64,000 nt of DNA from Bryopsis sp. KO-2023. Its lineage: Eukaryota > Chlorophyta > Ulvophyceae > Bryopsidales > Bryopsidaceae. The translations under genes and the position numbers were made by a program. Under the pieces are notes generated by a model that saw nothing but the letters and a program-made list of their open reading frames with translations, made no database searches and had not been told where the DNA came from. The DNA lies in contig BSYQ01000005.1 in assembly GCA_030272585.1 (NCBI GenBank), positions 1,488,001-1,552,000 on the forward strand, written 5' to 3'. This document shows positions 12,791 to 25,578 of the stretch, piece after piece (position 1 is the first letter of the stretch; each line of letters starts with the position of its first letter).

Positions 12791-13233
12791 TTAGTTTTTC
12801 CCGGTTCGGAGTCACATCAGTCGCTGTCAGACCCGACGTGAGTCGGAGTAACAGTGTCGGAGTTATGAGCATGAACCGAAAAACCTCGCGGAGGTGCCTG
12901 AGTTGTAGCAAAGCCCAAAACTGATGTTGAAAAGAATAAGGGTCAGGTACATATCAATCTGGTATGCATGTGCATAGGTCCAGAATTGAACAGAAGAACA
13001 ACCCCCTTCTCGCAATATCAAACCATCCCCAAAGGCTCAATCATCAAAAAAGGTCAACAAAGGCCAAAAAATACACCATTTGGTCCTGACTCTATTTGTC
13101 CCCCCCCCCCCCCCCCCCTCCCCACAAGCACTCCAAAGCAATGAGAAAAATCCTCCGTACAATAAACCTTGTCAACCCATCCAAAAAACCCACTTCATTG
13201 ATTTAAGCAAAAAAATAAGGAAAAAAAAGATGA

Positions 13234-16200
13234 CTAAACTCTTTCTTGTGGTGGCGGCTCTGAGCTCCCCAACGTTTCCAGAGGCAGATTCCTACTGGGC
13301 AGATTTTTCATTCCCTCGACGACCCGGCTGTTCACCCTCGAGGTGTTTCGAATTCTGGTGCTTATGTTGGTTGTGTAATAATCCACCAAAACGGCTATTT
13401 TCGTAACCCAAGACACCCGGGCATCATAATCGTGCATCGACAGTCTGGTAATCCAACAAGGCCTGTCGCACTCCGAGTCTGCACCACCTTCCTCTGCCAG
13501 AAACTTGATCTTTTCGTCCAGTGCGACATGCAAACCTCCCCACAGCCGGAGCAGCATCAGCAAGAAATAAGCCCCGTTCGACAAAACCACAAACACCGCC
13601 ATTGTGATTTTCCCCCCCTCGGAGGTGTTGTGGTCGTTGAATACCACCCCCGAGTAAAAAGTGATTGCAGACATCAAAATCGAAAGGGCCTCCAGGTGGT
13701 TCAAGGTCATGATTTCCATCAGCATCCATTTCGAAAGGAAACCCCCGCACTTCTTGGTGCGTATGTCACGATACGGCCTGAACAGCAGCTGGAAAAACAG
13801 CGCAAGGAAAAGAATCCCTAGAGCCAACACCGCCTGAAGATTGGGGCCCAAGTGGTATGCATACACCACCGCCCCCCCGATCAACACTTTCCTCAACGTC
13901 ACGAATGCCTCCCAGTATATGGTGTAGAATTCGGTGTGGTAAGCGAAAAAGCTCAACCCGTACCGCGGGTTACTTCCGGATTCTCGATTGTGGTGGGTGC
14001 GGTACGTGCGGTACAGAAAACCGTACCGCGACAGAAACGCCTCATCGTTGACCTTGTCCCGGTTCCAAGCCAGCAGTACAACTATAAAAACGATGAAGCC
14101 AAAGGTAAAGGAGCACAACCCGATAAGTCCAAACACCCCCGTCGCGGTGTGATCACCTTGGAAGCACCTTAAATCCGTATCCTCCGCCCAAACCCTCCCT
14201 CGGATCGCCACCGTGAAATTCCCATGAGGATTCTTTGCCGAATAATCCTCGGGGTCATCCAAACGCAGGCAATTGACGGTTCGCAGCAAATCCTCCGTGA
14301 CTGGGTTATATGCGAAAAAGGCTAGAGCGATCGACATGACGGTTACGTATTTTCCGATGTCGTTGGCGTTACGCATTCTCCTGTAACGCATGGTCAGCCA
14401 GATTCCACCGATGAGGGATAGATAGAGAATCCACATGAGCACCGGAAACATGATCCGCAGCCACAGGGCCAGCACCGACTTCGGGATGCTGTAATTCCCG
14501 AGGAAAACACAGTCCAGAGGGAAATGAGTGGAGCCGTTGGAAATGCCAGTGACCGACTCTGGATCACCCCGAAAAGAAAACACAAACACACACAAAATTT
14601 CACGATTGGGGCGCCTCTCCATTTTGATTCAAAAGTGGTCTGCACAAGCTTGCGTTGCAGTCGGTTAAAGAAAAAGAAGAGGAAAAGGATCTGCCACTGA
14701 GTTTTCCTTTTCGCTGAGCGCTTCCGGGATTTCTATTTTTTTCGGAGGTTGTTTGTTTTTTTTTGACGTTTTTATCTTGTGATTGGTATGGCTTTTTCTA
14801 CAAGAAATGCTTGCATGTGCATGTATGTTGCTAAATGAAACAAACCTTGCCATCTGAGGAAAAGCTTGACCACTCGATTCCAGGATGCATTGATGGAAAC
14901 AGCCAGACTCGTGACTTGCAAGTAGTTGACGAAAATCTGCAGATCCATCCAACCCCTCAATAAAAAAACAAAGTTGAAAATAATGAAAATAAAAACAAGC
15001 AGGGAATTCATTACAAAAAAAGGCGGTTCTCCATCTGACCTAACCCCCCCAAAAAAACAAAAAACAAAAAACAAAAAACGCTGGACGTTCAACAAAAGCT
15101 TTTGAAGCAATACATTTCACAGTCTGCACATCTATTTATATAAAACCTTTTTCAACACGAAAATTTTCATTGAGATTGCTACGAAAGCAAGAAAAATCAC
15201 CTTTCCGGTTTCTGTCAAGCTTTCAAAGGCTTCTACATAATCGGGGATAAATTCATCTGGAGCAACATCGGCACCGCTGCCGGTGGAACGTAGCAAAGGC
15301 GGCGAAACAGGTCCACCTATTTGAAAACACCACCAGAAATATAATTGGGCTCCGGTTTACCTTTTCTTTCAGCACATGCTTTCAATCAGGCTTGAATGAT
15401 TTTTTTGTTTTTCCATTTCCCTATTTTTTTTCCATTTCCCTATCTCCAGTTCTGGAGATATTGAGGAATTCCAGTTTGGCAGCTTTCTGGTTGAATGGGG
15501 ACTGGTTGCGGTTGAAAACCCCTTCAACTTCCAAAACAAAAAACAAAAGAAAAAACAAGCACCGACCGGATTTTGAAAGAGCTTCTACTACTATGAATTC
15601 CAGGACCGCTTTTTTTTCCAGAAAAAAAAAAAAAGTTCGATACGTTTTGGATACCAAACGCCGTTCCCTTCAGCAGCATTCGATCGAACATCCAACCCCT
15701 CCCTACCCGTTATCCCGGTCGCCGTTTCTTGAGGGGGTCGGCCCTTTCGCGACATAGCCACTTTTCGAGACTGACCGATTGCTCCTTTCAGGAAATCTCG
15801 ATTGGCTGACAGACTGACTGCGATCTCGAAAAGGATCACTACGAAGGACCAAACCAGCACGGTGGCAGTCACCCATCCGATCTTGGATCGGCTTTGACAT
15901 TTGGTGCATTCACCTCCGACCAAATGACCGTAGCCATCCTCGCACGATCCACACAGAACTCCCCTGTAACCCTTCAAAAAGACAAAAAAAAAATCAATCG
16001 AACAAACAAACAAACAAAGTTTTTGGATCGATGCGTGTGGTAAAACAGGTGGAGCCCTCGATGATGTCAATCTTTTCAAAACGACAGTTCGCTGATTTTC
16101 GAACGATGGCTGTTGGGGGGCACTTGGGCGACTGTCAGTCAATTAAGGGTTAAAAAACAAAAAAAGTTCAAAGAAAAAGAGAAAAAATAGCATCTCGGGT

Positions 16201-19200
16201 AATACCTCGGCACATTGCTCATAATCTTTTTCGGCCACCATATCATTGCTCGGCTTCAATTGTGTCGGATCCTCGTAGAATTCGAGAAGGTTTTCACCAC
16301 GATTGGGATAACGGCAGGCTGCCGAAACCAGGCACTCGTGGAATTGAGGCGAGAATGGGGTCGAATGCCAATACCCCCCTCTCGGAACTAAAGCAGCACC
16401 CCCGTTGCAAATCGCATTCTTCTCGCACTCCTGGCACCCCGCCTCCGGAATAAAACTGAAACACAGCAAAAGAGCAACCCATAAGTCTTCGTTTCTTTTA
16501 AAAAAAGAAGGATGACTAATCCCCCCCCCCCCCCACACACACACAAACAGAAAAAAAGGAAAAACTTGGACAAAAGAAACGACTGAACCACAAACCCAAA
16601 CACGGAAAAGCGTAGAAATTGGAAAGAAAATCAATGGAGTCCTTGAACAGACCTGTACTCATCCACCCCACAAGCACGGCACTCCTTGAAATCCTTGCCC
16701 TCCTCTTCCCCTGGGTAGCAGTCTCGAATTTCGAAGCTGGTGTTGGTCGATGGCAATCCGATCGCCGAAAAAATCACCTCGTGTTTCGTGTGCTCCCCCA
16801 AAACGTCGGTCGAATTGACCGTCACAATTCCTTTCTCCGCTTTGTACGTTTGCTGACCCCTCAGCACATTCGATGGGGTGCTGAGTGTTACATCGGCCTC
16901 TGCCCGATCCAAACAATCGATCAAAAATTCGATCGGTGGGGTGGTGGATGGTCGAAACATGTACAGCAAACCCTTGACCCTTTGAGCCCTGCAGTGTGTC
17001 GACGGAATCAAACCTTGAATCCTCCACTTCAACAGGAGTTGTGCTTTTCGAGGGCTGTGCATTGGACACACACACCCCGGCACCCCACCTGTTTTCTTCC
17101 ACCCCCTCATTTCCCCCCTGAATGAATAAAAAACAATCACCGAAATCCCCAGAACATACCGCTTTCTTTGAGGCCTCCCGCCACCGTCTGATTGAACGCA
17201 TCCACTACCCTGAGCGTGATTCCATTGCTCGGATCCTCATCGAACGACAAGCTTCCTCCGGACGTTTGTTTCATTTTGGGCAAGGCTTCTGGCCACAGCA
17301 ACTCCAACGCAACTCCTCCGGAAGCTATTTGAGGTCCAAACACCCCATCGTTGCTCTGGCAAAAACCAGGCAAACAATTTTTTCACTTCACCTTTTTTTT
17401 TTGGCCTTTCACACTCCCCGCATTACTGTTGACCTGTGATTGCAAGGTAGAAGGATGGCATCCTATCTAGGGCGACAAAAAATCTAGAATATGTCTATAT
17501 ATATACATACATTTGTTATTATTTATTCTTTGGAAAAAAAAGGAAAAACAGGGTGATATGTTTTTCCCTTTTTTTTGGGGGGGGGGGGACTGATTACTTT
17601 CCGGAAGGAACCCCCACCACCACCACCAACAGGGCTGAGCACTGGTCAAAACAAGTAAACACACAGATATCCGTACAGCCAGCTCTTCCAGACATGGGCT
17701 CCGAACAAACCCACCAAAACTGAGTTATCGGTAATCCGAATGCAGTGCTCCTCCTGTTTGCCTTCCTTCCAGGCCTTCAACAAAGTCATGGAATCCCCAC
17801 CGACGAGGTTTCCAAAACTGGTGATTCCATCGCCCCTGCATTTGACCGCACAGGAGCTTGGGCTGGAAACGAACAAACCGCCCCCTCCATGGAGCGCCAC
17901 GTTTTCTGTTATGTTGGCCGTTTCGATTCGGAAGCTTCGACAGGGGTCGGCCGTCGGGGTTGGCAAGCTTCCAGGGCACTCTGCATCTAGTTTCCATCCG
18001 GCCGTATCGATTGCAGCAAATAAACCACCTTCGTAGAAACCACCCTTATGATTATACCGACCTCCGGAGGCAGACATACCACACACATAACACACCCCCC
18101 CCCCAAAAAAAAAAAAAAAATCGAGTTTTATTTTGTTTGAACGAAAGCATGTGTGCGATCACCCGAAAGGGCAAAAAAATGGAAAAAAAATAATAATATG
18201 GGGTAATATTGGTTCCATTGAATCACACTACTTCCACAGTCATTCTATTTTCTTATTTTATTTTCTTCCTTGGGAAAAAACCAGATTTTCCAGCATTTAA
18301 CCCCTCTTTGGCGGCTTACCTCCCACCCCAGCCTTGTTTTTCCTTAGGTTGACCCTGAAGAAAATCACATTGACTATGGCAGCCGGAGGGACTTCATTCA
18401 GAACCAGGCAAATCGCTCCGCCGCCAGCGATTCCACAAGAATTCGACAAACTCCCATCAGGCTGGACCCCAGCCCGATCATAAGGTCCTCGAAGCGTTTC
18501 TGTGCCGACATCCACATTGTTTTGGGTGTTTTTACCCTGTTTGGTAGTCTTCTTTTTGGGGTTTTTTTGGTCCGCAGCCACATCTGCTTGCTTGAGTTTC
18601 CTGAGGGAGCCTGACAGGAGGTCTTCTGAGGTCGATTTCGTTTCGGCTAGAAAATCGTCCAATTCGACGGCCTCGTTTCCGACAAAATCGGTGTCCTCGA
18701 CCTGGAGTGGAAAAGGAATTTCACATGTGCTTCCCCCGACAAGGAATAAACACAGTGATTTTTTTGTTTTTGTTTTTTCTTTAGGGGGAGGGGGGGAGTT
18801 GAGACGATGGGGCCTGTCCTCCATCAATCACATTGCAGTTTAAATTCAAAACAATGGCGGTCTCTGTAGAATAGGCTGATTTCACGTCTTTTGGTGGACC
18901 TTACCACCCTCATTGCAAAAAACACTGCTTTCGAATCAGCACAACGAAAAATCTCTTTTTTTTTATCTATATGTATATGATGGACGTTTAATTTACATTA
19001 GGCAAACTTGCCCAACAAAGGCCGTCTACGACAAGGTGATTTAGCCCATCTATATGTATATATAAATACATCTATATATATATATACACATATCATATGA
19101 AAGGAGGTTTAATCCATAATTCTCACGCTCAAGACGTTCTGCCTCAAACTCCGGGCAAGGACGAAGAGAGCCCCTCCGGCGACGGCCGTGTTTTTCTTGA

Positions 19201-22087
19201 AAACGCTGGGCTGATTTATTTCCATGAACTGCACGGGCGTCTGGAGGGTGACCTTCCCTATGCTGTCCAAATAGACCCCTCCCCCTTGCAAAGCGGTGTT
19301 GTTTTCGAACAGATAATTGGCAAGGGTGACCTCGCCGATTCCATCCAGAAGGGCCAGGCCTCCCCCGTTTCTTGTCGCAACGTTGTTGATAAAATGGGGG
19401 CCTTGAAAAAGGACGATACCTGTCGGGAAAAAAAAAAAAAAAGCATCGGAACTAGAGAGAATGTAAGTGAGGGAATGGCAAAAAAACCGAAACGTCACAA
19501 GGTCGATGAAACCCACATCCAGCGATTCAACGCAATAAAGGAGCAAAAAACTGTGCAGGGTGTGCTTCTTTGTTTTCGTTTTTATATATTACCTGCCTAA
19601 ATCCATAACAATTACCAAGATTCTATTTATAATTTATAATTTTATTTTTTTATAATTTTATTTTTATTTTATTTTTTTTTTGGGGGGGGGGATTGCTGAC
19701 GAAAAGCTCACCACAAAAAACGCAAGAAATTCCACCACCATCCACTGCGATGTTGTTTCCAAAAACCGAGTTTGAGTTTCCGACGATGGTCTGACCCTCG
19801 ACCCCGGGTCCCACAATTTGCATGTCGGCATTGTTGGTGATCAGCATTCCCCCTCCGACTTCCGCCTTACAATTTGTCACGTTGGAGTTTACCCAATCCA
19901 CGAACCCATTCCTCACCATTACTCCACCTCCCGCTTTTTTCGCAACGTTCCCATCGAAAGTGCAGCCATTGAATGAAGTCTAGGAAAAAGGGAAAAAAAA
20001 AGGAGGGGAAAGAAACCACAGAAAACACACACATTGATCGAAAATCTGGAGGGATTTACAACCATTACACAGCAACAACAACAAAATTTGAAATTTTGAA
20101 TTAAAAAAAAAAAATCATGAGAATACTTGTCAGAATGCAAAACATACAGAGAGGATTTGCCAAGGCCTTTCCCAAACAAGATTTTTTGAAAAAAACGATG
20201 CCAAAATAAAGCCTTTATTTTATCAATAGGGGGGTGGGTGGGGAGGGCATCTTTTATGCATGACGCAAATGTTCGATCAAGTCAGGCCTCTATTCAAAAA
20301 CATATATACATGCATGAAGGGTATCTGTTCGACATCCACCTTAGTTTGATCGGAGGTGACGAGGTGCATCCCACCCCCCAACGCCGCCCGGCTGTTGGTA
20401 ACCCTGCATCCCCCCAGAGCAACTTGCAGTCCATCGCTGCCGATGAACATGTAAATCGACCCCCCCTGCAGAAACTCATCCTTTCTCGCAGGTTCATTTG
20501 ACCTCCTTTCCCCCACGTATCTCGCCTCGTTCCGATCGAACACCGATGTCACAATTTGCACAGCCCCCGTCGAAACGGTGAAGTCGGAAACTAACGCCAG
20601 AGCCCCTCCCACAGAAGCAACGTTTTCCTCGAATGTGCTGCTTTGAATCAAGACAAATTTGACGTTTTTAAATTTCACCGCTCCACCTTGCCCACCACCG
20701 AAATCGAACCCAAAGTATGGAGAAGATTCCAGGGGCTTCCCCGAAGCCCCGCCATCCGGCTCAAATCCTGGCGTCCCTCTGATCACTTGATTGCCTTTGA
20801 AATTACAATCTGAAATTCTGACGGCGGTCCCCCCATCCGAGGTCGACTGGCCGCGGGTAGCAATCGCCCCTCCCGAGTCCTTGGCCGTGTTTTCACTGAA
20901 CCTCGAGTTTTCGACTTCCAGCACACCATCCCCCATGGATATTGCTCCCCCCTGGTCCCCGACGTTTCTTGAAAATACACAGTTTGTGACTTTTGCCCTA
21001 ACTCCATTGCCGATGGTCAGGGGCCCGCGGTTTCGGGCCGAGACGTCATTATCCGTGAAATGGACGTCTGAAAACAGAATTCCTGAGATGAGGATTTCGG
21101 CCACCTGGGGCGTTGCTGGGGCTGTCACCGAAACCACTGCTGGGACATCCTGGCACCCCTTGAATTCCACATTCTCGATGGTCACATTGGAAGCACTGTG
21201 ATCAACCACACCGTTCTTGTCAGTCAGAGGGGCTTTGACTCCCACGTTTACTCCCATTAACGAACAGTAAATGAAATAATAAATCTATGTATATGTATGT
21301 ACCTTCAATTATTACTAAGTAATTTTTTTTTGTTCTGGGGGGAAACACAGTGTCTACAGGGTTGCCCTCTACATGTCCAGTCTTTGAAGGTGTCACACAA
21401 ATCAGGGTCCAAAACTTAGTCCAAAAAAGAGTGAGGTGTTTTGTTTCACTTGTATCACAGACAGGGGACAAAATTTTTTTTTGGAAAAAAAAATTCTTGC
21501 CAGAAACTGAAAGTGTGACAGGCTACCACAGAAAGTGTAACCGGAAGGGACAGCTGAGAATGCCCCAGTAGACACAAACACACACTTTTTTCAACACAAA
21601 CACGAGTGGAAACCTGATAGTGATCGCAGGGGAAGCCTTTGGGCAAGTGATTGTTGGTCTCGACTTCGAGGCCAGACCGCGGATGGTTACCCCATCTTTG
21701 TCTATATTTAGAGGTTCGGTGAGAGTGAGCTTTTTGAAGTCGAAGTCGATAGTCTGTTCCGACTTCAAGTCCTTGAACACAGCTTTCGCGGATTTTGCGT
21801 CATCCACAGTTACGACTGACGACTGGAGGAGCTCACGGCCAGCACCCCCTGGATTCGAAACAACATACAACAATTGTCCCCACGGTGTGAAACTCAAACC
21901 TCTGCTTGAGCTGCAGCGTGCAGAAGCACACAAGGTTGAGATGCGGCCACAGTAGTTTCCTTGCCGAAAACGCCTAAAGGTGTAACGTACCCGCAGTCTC
22001 GAGCGCAAGAACCCCTACGTCAGGTGGCAAACACACGGCCACGGCCAGCAGCAAACTGCACAAACACGAAAGCTTGTGAGGCGGCAT
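13234..22087 (-). CDS. Large secreted beta-helix (Pmp-repeat) protein with C-terminal multi-TM domain
   Basis: Fifteen exons in minus order: 22087-21991, 21848-21614, 21195-20310, 19979-19712, 19419-19127, 18701-18320, 18061-17677, 17353-17160, 17088-16653, 16455-16206, 16131-16012, 15971-15707, 15316-15201, 14936-14846, 14558-13234. Phases agree throughout (5343 nt, 1780 aa). The 16131-16012 donor and the 17088 acceptor are the least certain. A signal peptide (LLLAVAVCL core) opens the protein. Residues about 60-910 carry repeats like those of chlamydial polymorphic membrane proteins (FSENTAKDSGGAI, FEENVASVGGAL, FENNTALQGGGV), expected to form a right-handed beta-helix. A Cys-rich part follows (about 1040-1215: CQECEKNAICNGGA, GVLCGSCEDGYG). 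The C-terminus has about eight hydrophobic segments with a KIFVNYLQV stretch and a long final exon, resembling TRP-like membrane domains. It is probably a cell-surface adhesion or sensing protein; the ligand is unknown. Confidence 0.85.
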
Positions 22088-23562
22088 CGTCAGCCTTGCG
22101 CTTATTCACGAGCTGGTCTCGCTCGCTGGAAGATGGCCTTCCTAACTCCAGCTAAGAGTAACGAAAGTGTTGTACGATCGACTCTCCTCCATGCTCGTCC
22201 TGCAGAGTTCGTCTCGGCTGCTCTGGTCCAGACGAAGGGAGAGCGCTGGCCGCACATTTTTCGTAAAGGAATTCACGGCTTTCCTGGAGCCCACCAACCA
22301 ACGGATGGTCGCAGAGCTATGTATGTCAGAAACAAAACGATTTATGACCACCAGATCGAATCCTGCAGGTCGAAGCACGGAAACCGCAAAGCCCAGCCCT
22401 CTGTCGTAGAGGCTGCTCATCTGTCGTACACCTACCGTACGACCGGGCCCATTTCACCCTTCCCCCGCACTTTCTCAGGTTTTCAAATTTGGGGGAGGAA
22501 TCTGCGTTGGGACACTATTTGTTGAGTGTCGAGCCAAAGAGGTGCCAAAAGCAAATCACTGCTTCGAGTGTTGCGGCCAAAGAAAGAGACTATTTCCTCG
22601 GTTGTGGAGAGCGGTAAGGCCAACTTCGAAAAAGAAAAAAGAAAAAAAGCTAATAATGGATAGGAAGGCGTCTGGATCGCGCGTGGGGGGAGCGAATGGA
22701 GCTTGCGTGTCGATCACAGCCTCATCTTGGAACGGAGGAATCCTCCGCTAAGTCACCATCGGATACACGAAGGGGGACGAACGTATTCCGACGTTAAGAA
22801 TCGCACCCCCACAACCATCGGAGAGACGCCTGCATCCCGTGGGATGAGGGTCCATGAGTTTCCGCTGGCGAAGGCGTTCAACGCCGTTGCGAAAAGCGAG
22901 GAGATAGCGCGTTCCAACATTTCCCCACAAGAAAAAACCTGAAAAAGATTGAGAAACGAAGTTCAATGTGTAGAATTTTTGTTCTAGCTCCAGATCACTC
23001 TCTCGCTCTCTCTATCTCTCTCTTCTCTCTCTCTCTCTCTGTTTGTGGTGGGATGATGTCTGGTGGAAGCGAGTCTTTCTCTGTGGAGGTGGAAAGGACT
23101 TGGAGCGTTCTGGGTTCTGGATCTGGAGCGACTTTTGATGTATGGAATGATGTTTCTGATGCCCTTTTATTAAAAGCAAATTTTCAACCCAACCCAAAAA
23201 AAAAAGAAAAGGAAAAAACATGGGGGGGGGGATGGAGATGATTTATGAAACGAAAAGAAAAGGAAAACTGGGATAAGGCAAAAAAGGGGTCGGAACGGCT
23301 TTTTAATATTCAGTAGCGAAGGGAAAAAAAATTATATATATATATCTATATATATTCTTGTTTTTCTTGAGGTTGAGTCAGAAAAAGAAAAAGAATTAAG
23401 AAAAAAAAATCTTGACCGGAACAGAGCAGGATAAGGCAGGTTTTGATTGCGTGTGCTTGGTGGGTTGAGTCATCATAACATAGTTAGAAAACGCTGGCGC
23501 GCGCGTGCTGATCCTTTCGCTTGTGCTGTTTTTCATGCAGTTCCAGGGTTCGTTGAGAGTCA
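22088..23562. other. Divergent intergenic region between the beta-helix gene and the SR-protein gene
   Basis: No gene is supported. It should contain both promoters. A CT-rich microsatellite lies at about 22995-23041, and an AT run near 23335-23355. The part next to the beta-helix gene (22.1-22.9 kb) is noticeably less AT-rich than the rest. Confidence 0.5.
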
Positions 23563-25105
23563 ATGAGTGGGAGGATCATATACGTGGGAAATCTGCCCCT
23601 GGATATCAGGGAATATGAGCTGGAGGATCTGTTCTTCAAGTATGGCAAAATCGTAAACATAGATCTCAAACTTCCGCCCAGGCCCCCAGGATTCGCCTTT
23701 GTGGAATTCGAAGACTCCAGGGATGCTATGGATGCTGTGAAAGGAAGGGATCGATACGAAGCCTTCGGAGAGCAATTGAGAGTGGGTGGTTTGCAATCGA
23801 ACCCCTGTTCCTGTGTATAGAAATGATATATTGTTTCATCTTCCACATTCCATCTTTACTTTTCTGAAAGGATCCCCCCCCCCCCCCCCCCCCCGAAAAA
23901 AAAGCAAAAAAACCTGCACGCACAAAACCAATGATTCTGAATTATAAAGAAGTGCTGATGGAGGGAGATTCAAGGAAGGCATTCACTGATTTGGCATTGA
24001 AACGATTTGGTGGATCTGCTCAGGTCGAGATTTCTCATGGAGGCGGCCGCCGCGGAACGATGCCGGTGCGCCTGTTGGAAGAGCCTCATCAGTAGCATTC
24101 ATTCCAAAGCAATCATTTTTCTGACCCCTTGAAAAAATATCCACACAGCTTTGATGACTTCAACAGAAATCCCTTATTTTTTTTGAAGTAGCATGGCGCC
24201 GTCATCTATTTTTCTTGACCAAGATACTTGCAATTGTGTTTCGAAAAAGAGTGACAGTGGCGGTCAATAAAATTGCCCCGGCCTGATGGGTTATTGGGTT
24301 GGGTATCATCTGGCAGATGGATGCATACAGAGGCGATGGGAGAGGAGGGCATCGCAGCAGTCGGGGTGCAGCCTCGTATGGGGTTTCAAGGAGGACCGAT
24401 TACAGGATCATTGTCACAGGATTGCCGAACTCTTGCTCTTGGCAGGATTTGAAGGATCACATGAGGAAAGGAGGAGAAGTCACTTTTACTCAGGTCAGCA
24501 CATCCAACATGCACATCTACATGCATATCTAACATGCATATCCGTCATGCACATCTTCATGCACATCTACATGCACATCCAACATGCACATTCGCATGCA
24601 CATTTGGCATGTACATGTTGATGTGCATGTGCATGTGCATGCATCTCTTCTCCTTCAGTTGTCACTCCGATCGTTTTATTGATGAGGCTGACTGAGTGCC
24701 TTTCGCCCTACCAGGTCATGAGAGATCGCGATGGAATGATTGGTCTCGTGGATTATGCAACTTATGATGACATGAGGCATGCAATCAGGAGGCTGGATGA
24801 TACAGAGTTCAGAAACCCGTTTGACAAGGGATACATCAGAGTGCGGGAAGATCGAGATAGGAATGGTGGGAGGAGATCGCGTTCATACAGCCCGGCTAGA
24901 AGTCGAAGTAGGAGCAGGAGTAGAAGCAGAAGTCGCAGCCGCAGTCAGAGCAGGTGAGGCAACAGTGGTTTTTTTTTTTGCTGTCTGAAGCAAGTGGGTG
25001 ACTGTCGTGGATAACGATTTCTCAATTGTTTTGGCTGGGTTTTTTGCATCGTTTACTTTTGGCATATATTTCGTGAAAAGAAGATGCTTGCAGCTGAAAT
25101 ATTAC

Positions 25106-25138
<33 letters not shown>

Positions 25139-25578
25139 TGTCTTTTCAGGCAAAAAAAGTGGTCGAGGTCGCCTTCCAAGAGGAAATCAGCATCCCTTCC
25201 GAGCCGCTCTCGATCAAGGTCCAGATCTGGAAGCTTCCAGAAGGTGAGTTCCATCATTCGATTCTCGCGAGCAAATTTCCCCCCAATCTCAAATTTGCGC
25301 TATTTCTTGTCAAGAAAACAATGAAAACGGGGTGAAGTAGCTGCCCAGTCTTGGTACTTTACACCCAAAATGGTCTAGATGGTGGGCATCACTGCACGGG
25401 AAGCTTCTGTCAAGGAGCGGCGATCAATGAGGTTGGCTTGGGTGTTCTTGCACAGGTTAAGGAGGAATTCAATTCCCCTGTATCTCCAGCAATGGTCAAA
25501 CAGGAGGTTGCCTCCCCAGAGAGGCCAGCCACATCTGCTTCCCCCAAAAAGAGCCCATCCATGAGTTTTTCCAAGTAG
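23563..25578 (+). CDS. SRSF1-like SR splicing factor (two RRMs plus RS domain)
   Basis: Six exons: 23563-23781, 24024-24065, 24317-24493, 24715-24953, 25150-25243, 25456-25578; phases agree; 297 aa. RRM1 (about residues 3-75) shows RNP2 IIYVGNLP and RNP1 PGFAFVEF. A glycine/arginine linker follows (HGGGRRG, then a run of G and R in exon 3). RRM2 carries [10 protein letters not shown], the hallmark of the SF2/ASF pseudo-RRM. Then comes an RS domain with long RS dipeptide runs, interrupted by [12 protein letters not shown]. The last exon encodes a Ser/Pro-rich tail with VKEE and VKQE, both matching the sumoylation consensus (hydrophobic-K-x-E). The protein would act in the nucleus in pre-mRNA splice-site choice. 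The second exon is only 42 nt and its donor (GTGCGC) is weak, so that junction is less sure. Confidence 0.88.
24508..24644 (+). repeat. CATGCACAT-type minisatellite in an SR-gene intron
   Basis: Degenerate repeats of CATGCACATCTA/CATGCATATCTA type fill most of the third intron, and turn into the complementary TGCATGTGCATG at the end. The array could fold back on itself. Confidence 0.85.
25108..25136 (+). repeat. (GT)n tract just before the RS-exon splice acceptor
   Basis: About 14 GT dinucleotides end some 13 bp before the acceptor at 25149. UG-rich tracts at acceptors bind splicing regulators in animals. The role here is inferred. Confidence 0.9.

Noticed and set aside
22142-22420. 92-aa minus-strand ORF upstream of the beta-helix gene
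   Set aside because: No splice connection to the signal-peptide exon, no domain, probably promoter or 5' UTR.
24508-24644. CRISPR-like array
   Set aside because: Units are short, degenerate and without unique spacers, inside a eukaryotic intron. It is a minisatellite.
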